From assembly GCF_050496545.1 (NCBI RefSeq), contig NZ_JBNVZV010000022.1, positions 1 to 64,000 of the forward strand: DNA of 64,000 nt. Reading direction: 5' to 3'. Under the pieces are notes generated by a model that saw only the letters and a program-made list of their open reading frames with translations, did no database searches and was not told where the DNA came from. Below are positions 34,176 through 43,129 of the stretch, one piece after another. The translations under genes were made by a program, and so were the position numbers. The first letter of the stretch is position 1, and each line of letters begins with the position of its first letter. Source of the stretch: Phycicoccus avicenniae_A (GTDB lineage Bacteria > Actinomycetota > Actinomycetes > Actinomycetales > Dermatophilaceae).

Positions 34176-36479
34176 TCAGCGCCGCCGGGCCTTGCGGCGC
34201 CGCTTGGCGTGCATGTCGACGAGGGCGCTCTGCAGGTCCTCGAGCGGCTGGCCCTCCTCGTCGAGGTGGTGGCGCGTCCATCGGCCGTCGCCGGCGAGTG
34301 CCCAGTGCGAGTAGCGGTCGGACATGCCCCGCTCGAGCAGGGACTGCAGGTCCTCGAGGTGACGGGGTTCGGTGAGCCGGACCAGCGCCTCGACGCGGCG
34401 GTCGAGGTTGCGGTGCATCATGTCGGCGCTGCCGATGTAGGCCACCGGCTCTCCGCCGCCGCCGAACCAGAAGACGCGCGAGTGCTCGAGGAAGCGGCCG
34501 AGGACGCTGCGGACCTCGATGGTCTCGGAGAGCCCCGGCACGCCCGGCCGCAGCGCGCAGATGCCGCGCACCCACAGCTGCACCCGCACGCCGGCCTGCG
34601 CGGCGCGGTACAGGGCGTCGATGAGCTGCTCGTCGACGATCGAGTTGACCTTCCACGCGATGAGGCCGCTACCGGGCTCGGCCTGCTCGTGGGCGATCTC
34701 GGCGTCGATGTGGGCCTGCAGACCCGAGCGGACCGAGCGCGGCGCGACGAGCAGACGCTTGAACTTGCTGCGCGGCGCGATGCCGGAGAGCTGGTTGAAG
34801 AGCTTGCTGAGGTCCTCGCCCACCTGCTCGTCGTCGGTGAGCAGCCCGAGGTCCTCGTAGAGCCGTGCGGTCTTGGGGTTGTAGTTGCCGGTGCCGACGT
34901 GGCAGTACCGGCGCATCCCCTCGGCCTCCTGGCGGATGACGAGGCAGAGCTTGGCGTGGGTCTTCAGCCCGACGATGCCGTAGACGACGTGGACGCCGGC
35001 GTGCTCGAGCTTGCGGGCCCAGGAGATGTTGTTCTCCTCGTCGAAGCGGGCCTTGATCTCGACGACGGCGAGCACCTGCTTGCCGGCCTCGGCGGCGTCG
35101 ATGAGGGCGTCGATGATGGGGCTGTCGCCGCTGGTGCGGTAGAGGGTCTGCTTGATGGCGAGCACGTGCGGGTCGGCGGCGGCCTGCTCAAGGAGGGCCT
35201 GGACCGACGTCGAGAACGAGTCGTACGGGTGCTGGAGCAGGACGTCCTGCTTGCGGATCGAGGCGAAGATGTCGCGCGCCTTGGCCGACTCGGTCGGGGC
35301 GAGGTCGGCGTTGGTGCGGGCGACGAACGGCTCGAAGTGCAGCTCGGAGCGCTCGAGGTCGGCGATGAGGTTGAGGCCGCGCAGGTCCAGCGGTGCGGGC
35401 AGCCGGTACACCTCGGACGAGGCCACCCCGAGCTCGCGGACGATGAGGTCGAGGACGTGGTCGTCCATGTCCTCCTCGACCTCGAGGCGCACCGGCGGCC
35501 CGAAGCGGCGCCGCGTCAGCTCGCGCTCGAGGGCCGTGAGGAGGTTCTCGTTGTCGTCCTCCTCGACCTCGAGGTCCTCGTTGCGCGTGACGCGGAAGGT
35601 GAAGTGCTCGCGCACGTCCATCCCGGGGAAGAGCTGGTCGAGGTGCGCCGCGATGACGTCCTCGAGCGGCACGAACCGGGTGTCGTACATGTCGGCGAGC
35701 GGCGACTCGTCGGGCCCGGGCTCGATACGCACGAGGCGCGGCAGCATCGGCGGCACCTTGACGCGGGCGAAGTGCTCCTTGCCCGAGCGCGGGTTGACGA
35801 GGATGACCGCGAGGTTGAGCGAGAGCCCGGAGATGTACGGGAACGGGTGGGCGGGGTCGACGGCCAGCGGCGTGAGCACCGGGAAGAGCCGGTCGGTGAA
35901 GACGCGGGCCAGCCGGTCGCGCTCCTCGTCGGAGAGGGCGTCCCAGCGGACGATGGTGATGCCCTCGCCCTCGAGCGCCGGCCGGACCTGCTCGGCGTAG
36001 ACGCGCGCCTGCATCGTCATCAGCTCGTGGGCGACGAGCGAGATCTGCTCGAGGACCTCGCGCGGCTCGAGCCCGGAGGCCGAGCGCACGGCGATGCCCG
36101 TGGCGATGCGCCGCTTGAGCCCGGCGACCCGGACCATGAAGAACTCGTCGAGGTTCGAGGCGAAGATCGCGAGGTAGCGGGCGCGCTCGAGCAGCGGCAC
36201 GTTCTCGTCGCCGGCGAGCTGGAGGACCCGCTCGTTGAACTGGAGCCAGGAGATCTCGCGGTCGAGGAAGCGGTCGGAGGGCAGGCCCTCGGCCTCCTCC
36301 TCCGGCTGGTGCGCGGGGCGCACGAACCGGCCGTTGGTGCCTCGGGGCTGCTGGCGGGTCTCGGTGGCCGAGGCGCTCGCGATCGAGACCTCGCTGACGA
36401 TGGCGCCCTCGGCCGACGCCTCCGCCGCGGCGTCCCGAGCGGTGGTGTCGTGCACGCCCACACCCGACTCGTCCGTCAT
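34176..36479 (-). CDS. ppk1: Polyphosphate kinase 1
   Basis: A 767-residue PPK1, slightly long owing to a variable N-terminus. Recognisable parts: LDREISWLQFNERVLQLA, the DEFFMVRVAGLK head, and C-terminal catalytic motifs VHVVYGIVGLKTHAK and YCHVGTGNYNPKTA with the autophosphorylated histidine. It makes polyphosphate from ATP reversibly. ATG 36479 is preferred because CAGGAT ends seven bases upstream and GGAGG overlaps; ATG 36488 is also in frame. A weak CTGAAC/GTGAGC pair 11 bases apart lies further upstream. Confidence 0.96.
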   Translation of the reverse strand: MTDESGVGVHDTTARDAAAEASAEGAIVSEVSIASASATETRQQPRGTNGRFVRPAHQPEEEAEGLPSDRFLDREISWLQFNERVLQLAGDENVPLLERARYLAIFASNLDEFFMVRVAGLKRRIATGIAVRSASGLEPREVLEQISLVAHELMTMQARVYAEQVRPALEGEGITIVRWDALSDEERDRLARVFTDRLFPVLTPLAVDPAHPFPYISGLSLNLAVILVNPRSGKEHFARVKVPPMLPRLVRIEPGPDESPLADMYDTRFVPLEDVIAAHLDQLFPGMDVREHFTFRVTRNEDLEVEEDDNENLLTALERELTRRRFGPPVRLEVEEDMDDHVLDLIVRELGVASSEVYRLPAPLDLRGLNLIADLERSELHFEPFVARTNADLAPTESAKARDIFASIRKQDVLLQHPYDSFSTSVQALLEQAAADPHVLAIKQTLYRTSGDSPIIDALIDAAEAGKQVLAVVEIKARFDEENNISWARKLEHAGVHVVYGIVGLKTHAKLCLVIRQEAEGMRRYCHVGTGNYNPKTARLYEDLGLLTDDEQVGEDLSKLFNQLSGIAPRSKFKRLLVAPRSVRSGLQAHIDAEIAHEQAEPGSGLIAWKVNSIVDEQLIDALYRAAQAGVRVQLWVRGICALRPGVPGLSETIEVRSVLGRFLEHSRVFWFGGGGEPVAYIGSADMMHRNLDRRVEALVRLTEPRHLEDLQSLLERGMSDRYSHWALAGDGRWTRHHLDEEGQPLEDLQSALVDMHAKRRRKARRR

Positions 36480-36532
36480 GGCCTCCATCCTGTCAGGTCG
36501 GCGGGTCCGGTGAGATGGCGCTCACGATGCGT

Positions 36533-37630
36533 TCAGCGCAGCGACGCCCGCGCGACGCGTCCCTTGCCGCCCGCGGCCCAGCACGAGCCGTCGGGCGTGC
36601 AGTCGAGGGTGTGGAAGCCGGTGCTCGACAGCCGGGTCCATGAGCGGCCGGCATCGAGGCTGGCGCTGACGCCGCCGACGTCGCCGGACTCACCCACGAC
36701 GAGCACGCCGCTGCGGGTACCCGGCAGCCACGCGACGTCCTCCCCGAGGTGCTGGAGGTCGCCCGCGCCGCGCCACGTGCGGCCGTCGCGGGTGGAGCCC
36801 ACGGCATCGACGCCGTCGGTGGGGGCGCTGAAGTCGCCGCCGACGGCGATGCCCTGGCGCGGTGTGCGGAAGGCCAGCGCGAAGACGCCGGCCGCCTCGC
36901 CCGGGGGGATGCGCGAGTCGGTGGCGGTCCACGTGCGGCCGCGGTCGGTGGAGTGGAAGACGCGCGAGCGCTCGCCGCCCGAGCCGAACCACGCGTCGTG
37001 GCCGGAGACCGTCAGGCAGTCGCCGCTCGCCGAGAAGTTCGCCTCGCCGGTGCTGTCCGGCATCCCGCGGCTCGGCAGGACGCGCCAGGAGCGGCCGCCG
37101 TCGTCGGTGGCGGCGATGCGGAAACGGCCGTCGACGGGGTCACTGACCGCCAGGCCGTGCCGGCCGCCGGGGAAGAAGGCGAGGCAGTTGTAGAAGGCGG
37201 TCGGCTCGGTGTTGCGGAAGGTCTCGGTCCAGCTCCGGCCGCCGTCGGTCGTCCGGTAGATGCGTGACGCCTCGCCCTCGCCGATGGCCAGCACCGTGGC
37301 CTCGCGGGTGCCGCGCGCCTCGACGTCGCGGAAGTTCAGGCCCTCGGTCTGCGGCGGGGAGACGTCCTGCCAGTGCCGGCCGCCGTCGGTGGTGCGCCAC
37401 ACGCCGCCGGTGCCGCCCGAGATGCTCCCGCCCGTCACCCACGCCGTCCTGCTGTCGACGGCGTCGAGGCCGCGGAAGGACTGGTCGGGGTCGAGCACGG
37501 TCGTGCTGAAGCGGGGGGTGTGCGAGCGGTCCGGATGGCCTCCCGCTCCGGCCGGGCCGGCCACCACGACGGAGGAGGCCAGCGCGGCGGCGCAGGCGAG
37601 GGCGAGGGTCAGCGGGCGGGGTCGGCGCAT
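36533..37630 (-). CDS. Secreted BNR/Asp-box repeat protein
   Basis: A 365-residue exported protein with a signal peptide (MRRPRPLTLALACAAALA to about 32). Repeats of the type TTDGGRHW, TTDGGRSW, TDDGGRSW, STDRGRTW and LDAGRSWT mark a beta-propeller of the BNR/photosystem II stability factor-like class. Similar actinobacterial proteins are called oxidoreductase-like, without proof. GGAGAG precedes the ATG. It stands between mshD and ppk1 in the same direction with its own 3' neighbourhood; the function is unknown. Confidence 0.85.
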   Translation of the reverse strand: MRRPRPLTLALACAAALASSVVVAGPAGAGGHPDRSHTPRFSTTVLDPDQSFRGLDAVDSRTAWVTGGSISGGTGGVWRTTDGGRHWQDVSPPQTEGLNFRDVEARGTREATVLAIGEGEASRIYRTTDGGRSWTETFRNTEPTAFYNCLAFFPGGRHGLAVSDPVDGRFRIAATDDGGRSWRVLPSRGMPDSTGEANFSASGDCLTVSGHDAWFGSGGERSRVFHSTDRGRTWTATDSRIPPGEAAGVFALAFRTPRQGIAVGGDFSAPTDGVDAVGSTRDGRTWRGAGDLQHLGEDVAWLPGTRSGVLVVGESGDVGGVSASLDAGRSWTRLSSTGFHTLDCTPDGSCWAAGGKGRVARASLR

Positions 37631-37686
37631 GCGGGCACTCTCCACCCGGCGGGGGGCGGGCGCCACCGGAGGGCCGTCGTCCCTCC

Positions 37687-37738
37687 GCGAACGTGTGTGA
37701 ACACGCCGGAGGATCCCGGCGCGTTCACACACGTTCGC
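37687..37738 (-). terminator. Long hairpin terminator after mshD
   Basis: GCGAACGTGTGTGAAC... and its complement (37687-37708 with 37717-37738) make a 22-bp stem with one G-T mismatch and an eight-base loop, 15 bases after the mshD stop. It separates mshD from the BNR-repeat gene. Confidence 0.8.
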
Positions 37739-37753
37739 GCGGTGACCGGGGGG

Positions 37754-38641
37754 TCAGCGGGTCGGGGCGGTGTACTGCACGTCGACGGCGGCGTCCGTGA
37801 ACCCCAGCCGGGCGTAGGTGCGCCGCGCCGCGGTGTTGTCACCGTCGACGTAGAGGTCGACCGTGGCCAGCCCCTGCCGGGCGAGGTGCGCCAGGCCGAG
37901 GCCGGTCAGCGGCCCGCCGAGGCCGTGGCCCTGCTCGGCCGGGTCGACCCCGACCACGTAGACCTCACCAGCGGTCGATCCGGGCTCGACCTTGGTCCAG
38001 TGGAAGGCGACGACCCTCCCCTCGCGCTCGACGAGGAGGAAGCCGCCGGCGTCGAACCAGTCCTGGGTCATCCGCTCGTGGAGGTCCGAGGTGGTGATCC
38101 GCCCCTGCTCCGGGTGGCTCGCGAAGGCGGCGGCGTTGAGTCGCACCCAGTCCTCGTCGTCCCGCCCGGGCTCGAACGCCCGTACCGAGTAGCCCTCCGG
38201 CAGAACGGGGTCGGTGGCATCGGCCGAGCTCAGCGGCCGCTCCATCCGGAACAGCTCCCGTGTGCGCTCCAGCCCGGCGGATGCCGCCAGTCCCCGGGCG
38301 GCCTTGAGGTCGCCGTGCGACCACACGCTGCGTGCCCCCTCGTCCAGGGCCGCCGAGAGCAGCGCGCGACCGTGCCCCACCCGCCGCGCCGCGGGGTCGA
38401 CGACCAGCTCGGCGACGGCGTCGGAAGACCCTGCGGCCGCCACCTGGGCGTAGCCGACGAGCCGCCCGGCGTCGTCGCGCCGCAGCAGGTGCACCACCCC
38501 GGCGCGGGCCGGCCCGAGCGCGAGCCGGAAGGCCTCGGACACCGCGCCCACGCCGTCGGCGGCCTCGGCGCGCTGCCACAGGTCACGGGCCTCGCGCGCG
38601 GTGGAGTCGTCGACGGCCTCGAGCCGCTCGGTCACGGCCAC
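37754..38641 (-). CDS. mshD: Mycothiol synthase (tandem GNAT acetyltransferase)
   Basis: A 295-residue protein with two GNAT domains. The first has ELVVDPAARRVGHGRALLSA; the second, active one has VYVVGVDPAEQGHGLGGPLTGLGL, an acetyl-CoA loop variant, and ends DNTAARRTYARLGF. It acetylates Cys-GlcN-Ins to complete mycothiol. It follows glnR directly, as in mycobacteria. mshA is also in this window (50764). Confidence 0.95.
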   Translation of the reverse strand: MAVTERLEAVDDSTAREARDLWQRAEAADGVGAVSEAFRLALGPARAGVVHLLRRDDAGRLVGYAQVAAAGSSDAVAELVVDPAARRVGHGRALLSAALDEGARSVWSHGDLKAARGLAASAGLERTRELFRMERPLSSADATDPVLPEGYSVRAFEPGRDDEDWVRLNAAAFASHPEQGRITTSDLHERMTQDWFDAGGFLLVEREGRVVAFHWTKVEPGSTAGEVYVVGVDPAEQGHGLGGPLTGLGLAHLARQGLATVDLYVDGDNTAARRTYARLGFTDAAVDVQYTAPTR

Positions 38642-38642
38642 C

Positions 38643-39350
38643 TCAGCCCTCGACCTCCTCGAGCGCCTCGGCCTCCTCGGCGGCCTCCGGCACGAACCGG
38701 TAGCCGACGTTGCGGACGGTGCCGATGAGCAGCTCGTGCTCGGTGCCGAGCTTGGCGCGCAGCCGGCGGACGTGGACGTCGACCGTCCGGGTGCCGCCGA
38801 AGTAGTCGTACCCCCACACCTCCTGGAGCAGCTGGCTGCGGGTGAAGACCCGGCCGGGGTGCTGCGCGAGGTACTTGAGGAGCTCGAACTCCTTGTACGT
38901 GAGGTCGAGCAGCCGCCCCCGCAGCCGCACCGAGTACGTGGCCTCGTCGATGACGAGGGCGCCGGCGGTGATCGGGCCGGCCTCGTCCTCCTGGGTGTCG
39001 GCGCGCCGGCCGAGGGCCAGCCGCAGCCGGGCCTCGACCTCGGCCGGGCCGGCGGTGTCGAGGACGACGTCGTCGACGCCCCAGTCGGCGGCCAGGCCCG
39101 CGAGGCCGCCCTCGGTGACGACGACGACCAGCGGGGCCGAGAGGCCCGTGGTCGTCAGCACCCGGCACAGCGACTTGGCCATCGCGAGCTCGCGGCGGGC
39201 GTCGACGAGGACGGCATCCGCCGGTGGCGCGTCGACCAGCGCCGACGCCTCGGCGGGGAGGATGCGAACATGGTGGCTGAGGAGCCCGAGCGCCGGAAGG
39301 ACCTCGGCGCTGGGCGCCAAGGTGTTCGTCAACAGCAACAGGTGGGCCAT
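38643..39350 (-). CDS. glnR: GlnR-type nitrogen response regulator
   Basis: A 235-residue OmpR-family protein. The receiver is divergent (MAHLLLLTNTLAPSAEVLPA, D50 in AVLVDARRE, no acidic pair near the N-terminus), as in GlnR, which works without a cognate kinase. The C-terminal winged helix has YKEFELLKYLAQHPGRVFTR and TVDVHVRRLRAKLG. Adjacency to mshD matches the mycobacterial glnR-mshD order, which supports the name. It should activate nitrogen-assimilation genes. Confidence 0.88.
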   Translation of the reverse strand: MAHLLLLTNTLAPSAEVLPALGLLSHHVRILPAEASALVDAPPADAVLVDARRELAMAKSLCRVLTTTGLSAPLVVVVTEGGLAGLAADWGVDDVVLDTAGPAEVEARLRLALGRRADTQEDEAGPITAGALVIDEATYSVRLRGRLLDLTYKEFELLKYLAQHPGRVFTRSQLLQEVWGYDYFGGTRTVDVHVRRLRAKLGTEHELLIGTVRNVGYRFVPEAAEEAEALEEVEG

Positions 39351-39371
39351 CGCCCCACAGGATAGGCGGTC

Positions 39372-39686
39372 ATGGACGCAGGCAACGGGGCACCGGCCCC
39401 CGGTGGGACGCCGTCCGCGGCGACCGCCCCGGGCACCTCCGCCGACGCGACGGTCACGGTGCGGTACTGGGCGGGCGCCCGCGCGGCCGCCGGGGTCGAC
39501 GGCGACGTCGTCGCGGCACCCGCCACGGTCGGCGCCCTCGTCGACGCGCTCGCGGCCTCCCGACCCGGCCTCGTCGAGGTCCTGCCGGTCTGCTCCGTGC
39601 TCGTCGACGGGCTCGCCGCATCCGGGGCCGACCCGCTGCCGCCCGGCGCCGTCGTCGAGGTGCTGCCGCCCTTCGCCGGTGGGTGA
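39372..39686 (+). CDS. MoaD/ThiS family sulfur carrier-like protein
   Basis: A 104-residue protein with a disordered N-terminus (1-25), a beta-grasp domain (VTVRYWAGARAAAGV ...) and the C-terminal VEVLPPFAGG. The terminal Gly-Gly is where a MoeB/ThiF-type enzyme would adenylate and thiocarboxylate the protein. It is divergent from glnR, with 21 bases between the starts. The pathway it serves (molybdopterin or other) cannot be told from neighbours. Confidence 0.88.
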   Translation: MDAGNGAPAPGGTPSAATAPGTSADATVTVRYWAGARAAAGVDGDVVAAPATVGALVDALAASRPGLVEVLPVCSVLVDGLAASGADPLPPGAVVEVLPPFAGG

Positions 39687-39693
39687 TGCGAGG

Positions 39694-40641
39694 ATGCCCG
39701 ACGTGGAGGAGCAGTCGGAGCGGGACGCCGCCGGACCCGAGGCCGTCGAGGCCGTCGCGGTCGCGGACGACGCCGAGCACCCCGACCCCGCCACCACCGA
39801 CCTGAGCGCCGGCGCCCCCGAGGGCGAGACCCGCGCCCAGCGCCGTGCGCGTCGGGAAGCGTTGCTGCGCAACCCCGTCCTGCCCGAGATGGCCACGGTG
39901 GTGCGCCCCGTCGTCGTCGTCGCCACCGTCGTCCTGGCGGCCCTGCTCGTCCTCGCCCTGCGCACCGACCCGCTGGTGCTCGCCGCGGGGCTGGCCTGGA
40001 CCGGCCTGGTCCTCGCCTGGGGCTGGCCGCGCCTGCTGGGCAGCTCGAGCCGGTTCGGGTCGGCACTGGCCGTCGGAGTCACCGCGGTGCTCGCCCCCGC
40101 CGCCGCGGTCGCGCCCACCGACGAGCCGTACCTCCGCCTCGTGCCGGTCGCCCTGGCCGTCGGCCTGGGGCTGATGTTCGGCCACCAGATCGTCCGGCGC
40201 GACGGGCGGCCCCGCCTCACCGACTCCATCGGGGTCACCTCGTTCGGGTTGGCGCTGCTCGCCCTGGGGACCACGTGGCTGCCGCTGTCCCGCGAGTCCC
40301 GGCCCACCGACCTCGCCACGGCGGCCCTGGTCGCGGTGGCCGTCGGGGCGCTCGCCGACCTCGGCGCCGGCGTGAAGCTGCTGCGCCCGTGGCTGCTGCC
40401 CGTCGCGATGGTCCTCGGCGCCTGCGGAGCCATCGTCACCGGCGCCCTGCTCGATTCCCCGCGCGCGGCCACCGCCGCCCTCGTGGGCCTGCTCGCCGCG
40501 GCCGTCTCGCACGCGATGCGCCGCGTCCTCGTCGTGCTGCCGCCCGTCACCGCCATCCGCTGCCAGCTGGCCAGTGCCGCAGCCGGACTGCTGGTGCCGG
40601 GCGTCGTCGCGTACGGCGTCTCGCTGGCCCTCGTCGGCTGA
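39694..40641 (+). CDS. Hypothetical multi-pass membrane protein
   Basis: A 315-residue protein: an acidic N-terminus (1-45), a basic RAQRRARREALLRNP segment, then eight or so hydrophobic helices from about residue 64 to the end. The family is common beside glnR/MoaD in actinobacteria as I recall, but no function is known. The ATG at 39694 follows the MoaD stop by a few bases; GTG 39703 is an alternative. Probably co-transcribed with the MoaD-like gene. Confidence 0.8.
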   Translation: MPDVEEQSERDAAGPEAVEAVAVADDAEHPDPATTDLSAGAPEGETRAQRRARREALLRNPVLPEMATVVRPVVVVATVVLAALLVLALRTDPLVLAAGLAWTGLVLAWGWPRLLGSSSRFGSALAVGVTAVLAPAAAVAPTDEPYLRLVPVALAVGLGLMFGHQIVRRDGRPRLTDSIGVTSFGLALLALGTTWLPLSRESRPTDLATAALVAVAVGALADLGAGVKLLRPWLLPVAMVLGACGAIVTGALLDSPRAATAALVGLLAAAVSHAMRRVLVVLPPVTAIRCQLASAAAGLLVPGVVAYGVSLALVG

Positions 40642-40654
40642 CCGGCGCGCCCTC

Positions 40655-41026
40655 TCAGTAGACGAGCGCCCGCGCGCCGGGCGCCACGACCTCCTCGACG
40701 AACGCCGCCGCCCCGCGGATGCCCGCCCCGGGCAGGAGGTCGTCCTCGGTCAGGTCGCGCCGGGCGGCGCACTGGCCGCACACCGTCACCCGCCCGCCCT
40801 CGAGCACGGCATCGCGGAGCTCGGCGAGCGGCGGGGAGTGCGGCAGCGCCACCTCCTCGGCCCGGCCGGCCACCGCCGTCCACGTGGCGTCCCCGGTGAG
40901 CCAGACGCTGACGTCGAGCCCGGAGGCCAGCGCCGTCGCCGCGACCGTCCATCCCTGCGAGAGCCGTTCGAGGGCCTCGGTTCCGCAGGTGACCTTGACG
41001 ACGAGGGCGGTGGCCGGAGCATCCAT
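40655..41026 (-). CDS. DsrE-like small protein
   Basis: A 123-residue protein resembling the DsrE/DsrF sulfur-relay fold: VVKVTCGTEALERLSQGWTVAATALASGLDV, a typical first half, and a Cys pair in VTVCGQCAARR. Such cysteines can carry sulfane sulfur, though this is not proven here. It starts only 12 bases from the divergent nitrobindin gene, and TACGCT ends seven bases before its ATG. Confidence 0.72.
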   Translation of the reverse strand: MDAPATALVVKVTCGTEALERLSQGWTVAATALASGLDVSVWLTGDATWTAVAGRAEEVALPHSPPLAELRDAVLEGGRVTVCGQCAARRDLTEDDLLPGAGIRGAAAFVEEVVAPGARALVY

Positions 41027-41039
41027 AGACTGGAGCGTA
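41026..41039. promoter_or_regulatory. Interlocked divergent leaderless promoters
   Basis: Plus strand: TAGACT (41026-41031), seven bases, ATG 41039. Minus strand: TACGCT (41039-41034), seven bases, ATG 41026. Each -10 element touches the start codon of the opposite gene, so polymerase could occupy only one direction at a time. Confidence 0.75.
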
Positions 41040-41548
41040 TGGTCTTCACGCTCGACACCTCCCTCCACGAGGATCTCGCCCCCCTCGCCTGGCTCGTCGG
41101 CACCTGGGCCGGGGCCGGCCTCGTCGGCTACCCGACGATCGAGTCCCAGCGCTTCGGGCAGGAGGTCGTCTGCAGCCACGACGGCCGCCGGTTCCTGCGG
41201 TGGGACTCGCGCACCTGGCTGCTCGACGACGACGGCAACCAGGTCCGCCCGCTCGCCACCGAGACCGGCTTCTGGCGCCCGGTGACCGAGTCCACCGACG
41301 GCACGAACGTCGAGCTGCTGCTGGCCCACCCCACCGGCTTCGTCGAGATGTACGCCGGCGTCGCCGAGCCGGCCAAGGTCGAGCTGCGGACCGACGGCGT
41401 GATGCGCAGCCCCGAGGCCAAGGAGTACACCGCGGCGCACCGCCTCTACGGGTACGTCAACAGCAACCTCATGTGGGTCATGGACATGGCGGCCGTGGGG
41501 CAGCCGCTGCAGTCGCACGTCTCCGCGGAGCTCAAGCGCGTCGAGTGA
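41039..41548 (+). CDS. FABP/nitrobindin family heme-binding beta-barrel protein
   Basis: A 169-residue beta-barrel protein (DUF1794). It has the conserved WLVGTWAGAG (lipocalin-like GxWxGxG), ESQRFGQEV, LLLAHPTGFVEMY and a C-terminal LQSHVSAELKRV with the candidate heme-ligating His. Bacterial and human nitrobindins bind ferric heme and isomerise peroxynitrite. It is a single gene divergent from the DsrE-like gene, with a probable leaderless mRNA. Confidence 0.92.
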   Translation: MVFTLDTSLHEDLAPLAWLVGTWAGAGLVGYPTIESQRFGQEVVCSHDGRRFLRWDSRTWLLDDDGNQVRPLATETGFWRPVTESTDGTNVELLLAHPTGFVEMYAGVAEPAKVELRTDGVMRSPEAKEYTAAHRLYGYVNSNLMWVMDMAAVGQPLQSHVSAELKRVE

Positions 41549-41587
41549 GTCCCGGCCGCCGGGCACCCCGGCGACCGGCGGGCGGCA

Positions 41588-42652
41588 TCAGGGCGTCTGG
41601 AAGACGTCGAGGTAGCCGTCCATCTGGTCCTTGCGCAGCGCCTCGCCGAGCAGCTTCATCCCCTTGGTGTCGACGATGTCGATGCTGCCCGCGTTCGGAT
41701 CGGTGCCGAAGCCGGTGAACGGCGCGGTGGCGAAGACGACGTCCGAGCCGCGGATGCCGCGCAGGGCGAGGGCGTAGTCCTTCATGGTCCCGATCGACAG
41801 GCCCTTGTCGACGACGAGGTTCTTCGTCGCGGCGTCGGCGAAGCGGGCGACGGCCAGCGGGTTGGTGACCGTCTCCTTGCTCGTCGCCTTGAGCAGCAGG
41901 GCCTTGACGAACGCGAGCTGGCGGCGGCCGCGGGAGATGTCGCCCTGGCTGAGCTCGTAGCGCTCGCGGACGAAGGCCAGCGCCTGCGTGCCGTCGAGGT
42001 CGTTCCAGCCCTTGCGGATGGCCGCGCCGCCGTTGCCGGAGGCGTCGTTGCCCTCCTCGGCGTAGACGCGGACGCCGCCCACGGCATCGGTCATGTCCTT
42101 GAAGCCGTTGAAGTCGGTGCGGGCGACGTGGTCGATCTTGATGCCGACGAGGTTCTGGATGGTCTCGACGAGCAGCGGCTCGCCGCCGAACGCGTACGAG
42201 GCGTTGATCTTGTTCTTGCCGTGGCCCGGGATGTCGACGAACAGGTCGCGCGGGAAGTGGATCATCTGGATGGTCGTCGGGTCGGCCGGGACGTGCACGA
42301 GGACGATGACGTCGGCGCGGCCGCGGTCGTTCTTGCCGCGGCTGTCGGCGCCGACGACGAGGAAGTTCGTGCCGTTGCCGGAGGTGGGGACCTGGATCGG
42401 CGTGCCGTCGGGGGCGGTGCTCGGCGGCGGAACGGTGGGGAGGAGCTCGGCCTGGGTGACGTTGCTGTCGACCCGCCAGCCCAGGTAGCCGATGAAGCCG
42501 CCGACGCCCACTAGGACGACGAGGACGAGCGTGCCGAGGACGAGCAGGACCCGCCGCCGGCGCCGGTGCGGACGCGCGGGCGCCTCGTCGGCGGGGTCGT
42601 CCTCCGGCGGCTCGCGGTCGAGGTCGAGCAGGTCGAAGTCGCGGTCCGTCAC
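41588..42652 (-). CDS. LytR-CpsA-Psr (LCP) family cell-wall ligase
   Basis: A 354-residue type II membrane protein. An Arg-rich cytoplasmic stretch (PHRRRRR) precedes one membrane segment (about 35-57). The LCP domain carries VVGADSRGKNDRGRADVIVLVHV, IHFPRDLFVDIPGHG and QALAFVRERYELSQGDISRGRRQ with the phosphate-binding arginines. LCP enzymes attach arabinogalactan or teichoic-type polymers to peptidoglycan. GTG 42652 is chosen because TACACT ends six bases upstream. Confidence 0.95.
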   Translation of the reverse strand: MTDRDFDLLDLDREPPEDDPADEAPARPHRRRRRVLLVLGTLVLVVLVGVGGFIGYLGWRVDSNVTQAELLPTVPPPSTAPDGTPIQVPTSGNGTNFLVVGADSRGKNDRGRADVIVLVHVPADPTTIQMIHFPRDLFVDIPGHGKNKINASYAFGGEPLLVETIQNLVGIKIDHVARTDFNGFKDMTDAVGGVRVYAEEGNDASGNGGAAIRKGWNDLDGTQALAFVRERYELSQGDISRGRRQLAFVKALLLKATSKETVTNPLAVARFADAATKNLVVDKGLSIGTMKDYALALRGIRGSDVVFATAPFTGFGTDPNAGSIDIVDTKGMKLLGEALRKDQMDGYLDVFQTP

Positions 42653-42709
42653 CTCGTCAGTGTAAGGAGCGGTGCGGACGGCGTCCCCGGACCGGCCTAC
42701 ATTGGAGGG

Positions 42710-43129
42710 GTGAGTGATCTCGGGGAGCGGCTGCGGGCGCAGGGCAAGCGCCTGACCACGCAGCGCGAGCGCGTGCTGGCCGCCGTCGGCCGGCTCGGCC
42801 ACGCGACCCCCGACGAGATCTCCGAGGCCGTGGGCGCGGACGGCGGCGCGGCGCTGCCCGTCTCCACCGTCTACCGCTCCCTCGACGCGCTCCAGGAGCT
42901 CGGGCTCGTGGCGCACACCCACGTCGACCACCGGGCGCCCAGCTACCACCTCGCCGAGCACGCCACCCACGTCCACGTCCTGTGCCGCGGCTGCGGCTGG
43001 GTGGGCGAGGTGCCGCTCGAGGCCGCCGACGAGCTCGTCGCGCGCGTCGACGAGCGGCTCGGCTTCGCCGCCGACGTCAGCCACGCGGCCGTCCACGGGC
43101 TGTGCCGCACCTGCCGGGAGGACCGATGA
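42710..43129 (+). CDS. Fur family transcriptional regulator
   Basis: A 139-residue Fur/Zur-type repressor. The DNA-binding half has RLTTQRERVLAAV and STVYRSLDALQELGLV; the metal half has HATHVHVLCRGCG and CRTCRED, two CxxC motifs for structural zinc. Whether it senses Fe, Zn or peroxide is not clear. TACATT (42698-42703) ends six bases before GTG 42710. It overlaps the YgfZ-like gene by ATGA and is divergent from the LCP gene. Confidence 0.93.
   Translation: MSDLGERLRAQGKRLTTQRERVLAAVGRLGHATPDEISEAVGADGGAALPVSTVYRSLDALQELGLVAHTHVDHRAPSYHLAEHATHVHVLCRGCGWVGEVPLEAADELVARVDERLGFAADVSHAAVHGLCRTCREDR

Noticed and set aside
34164..37193. A 1009-codon open frame on the plus strand opposite ppk1
   Set aside because: It is antisense to a clear PPK1 and a BNR-repeat gene, with E/V/R-rich composition typical of GC-rich shadow frames and no family resemblance.
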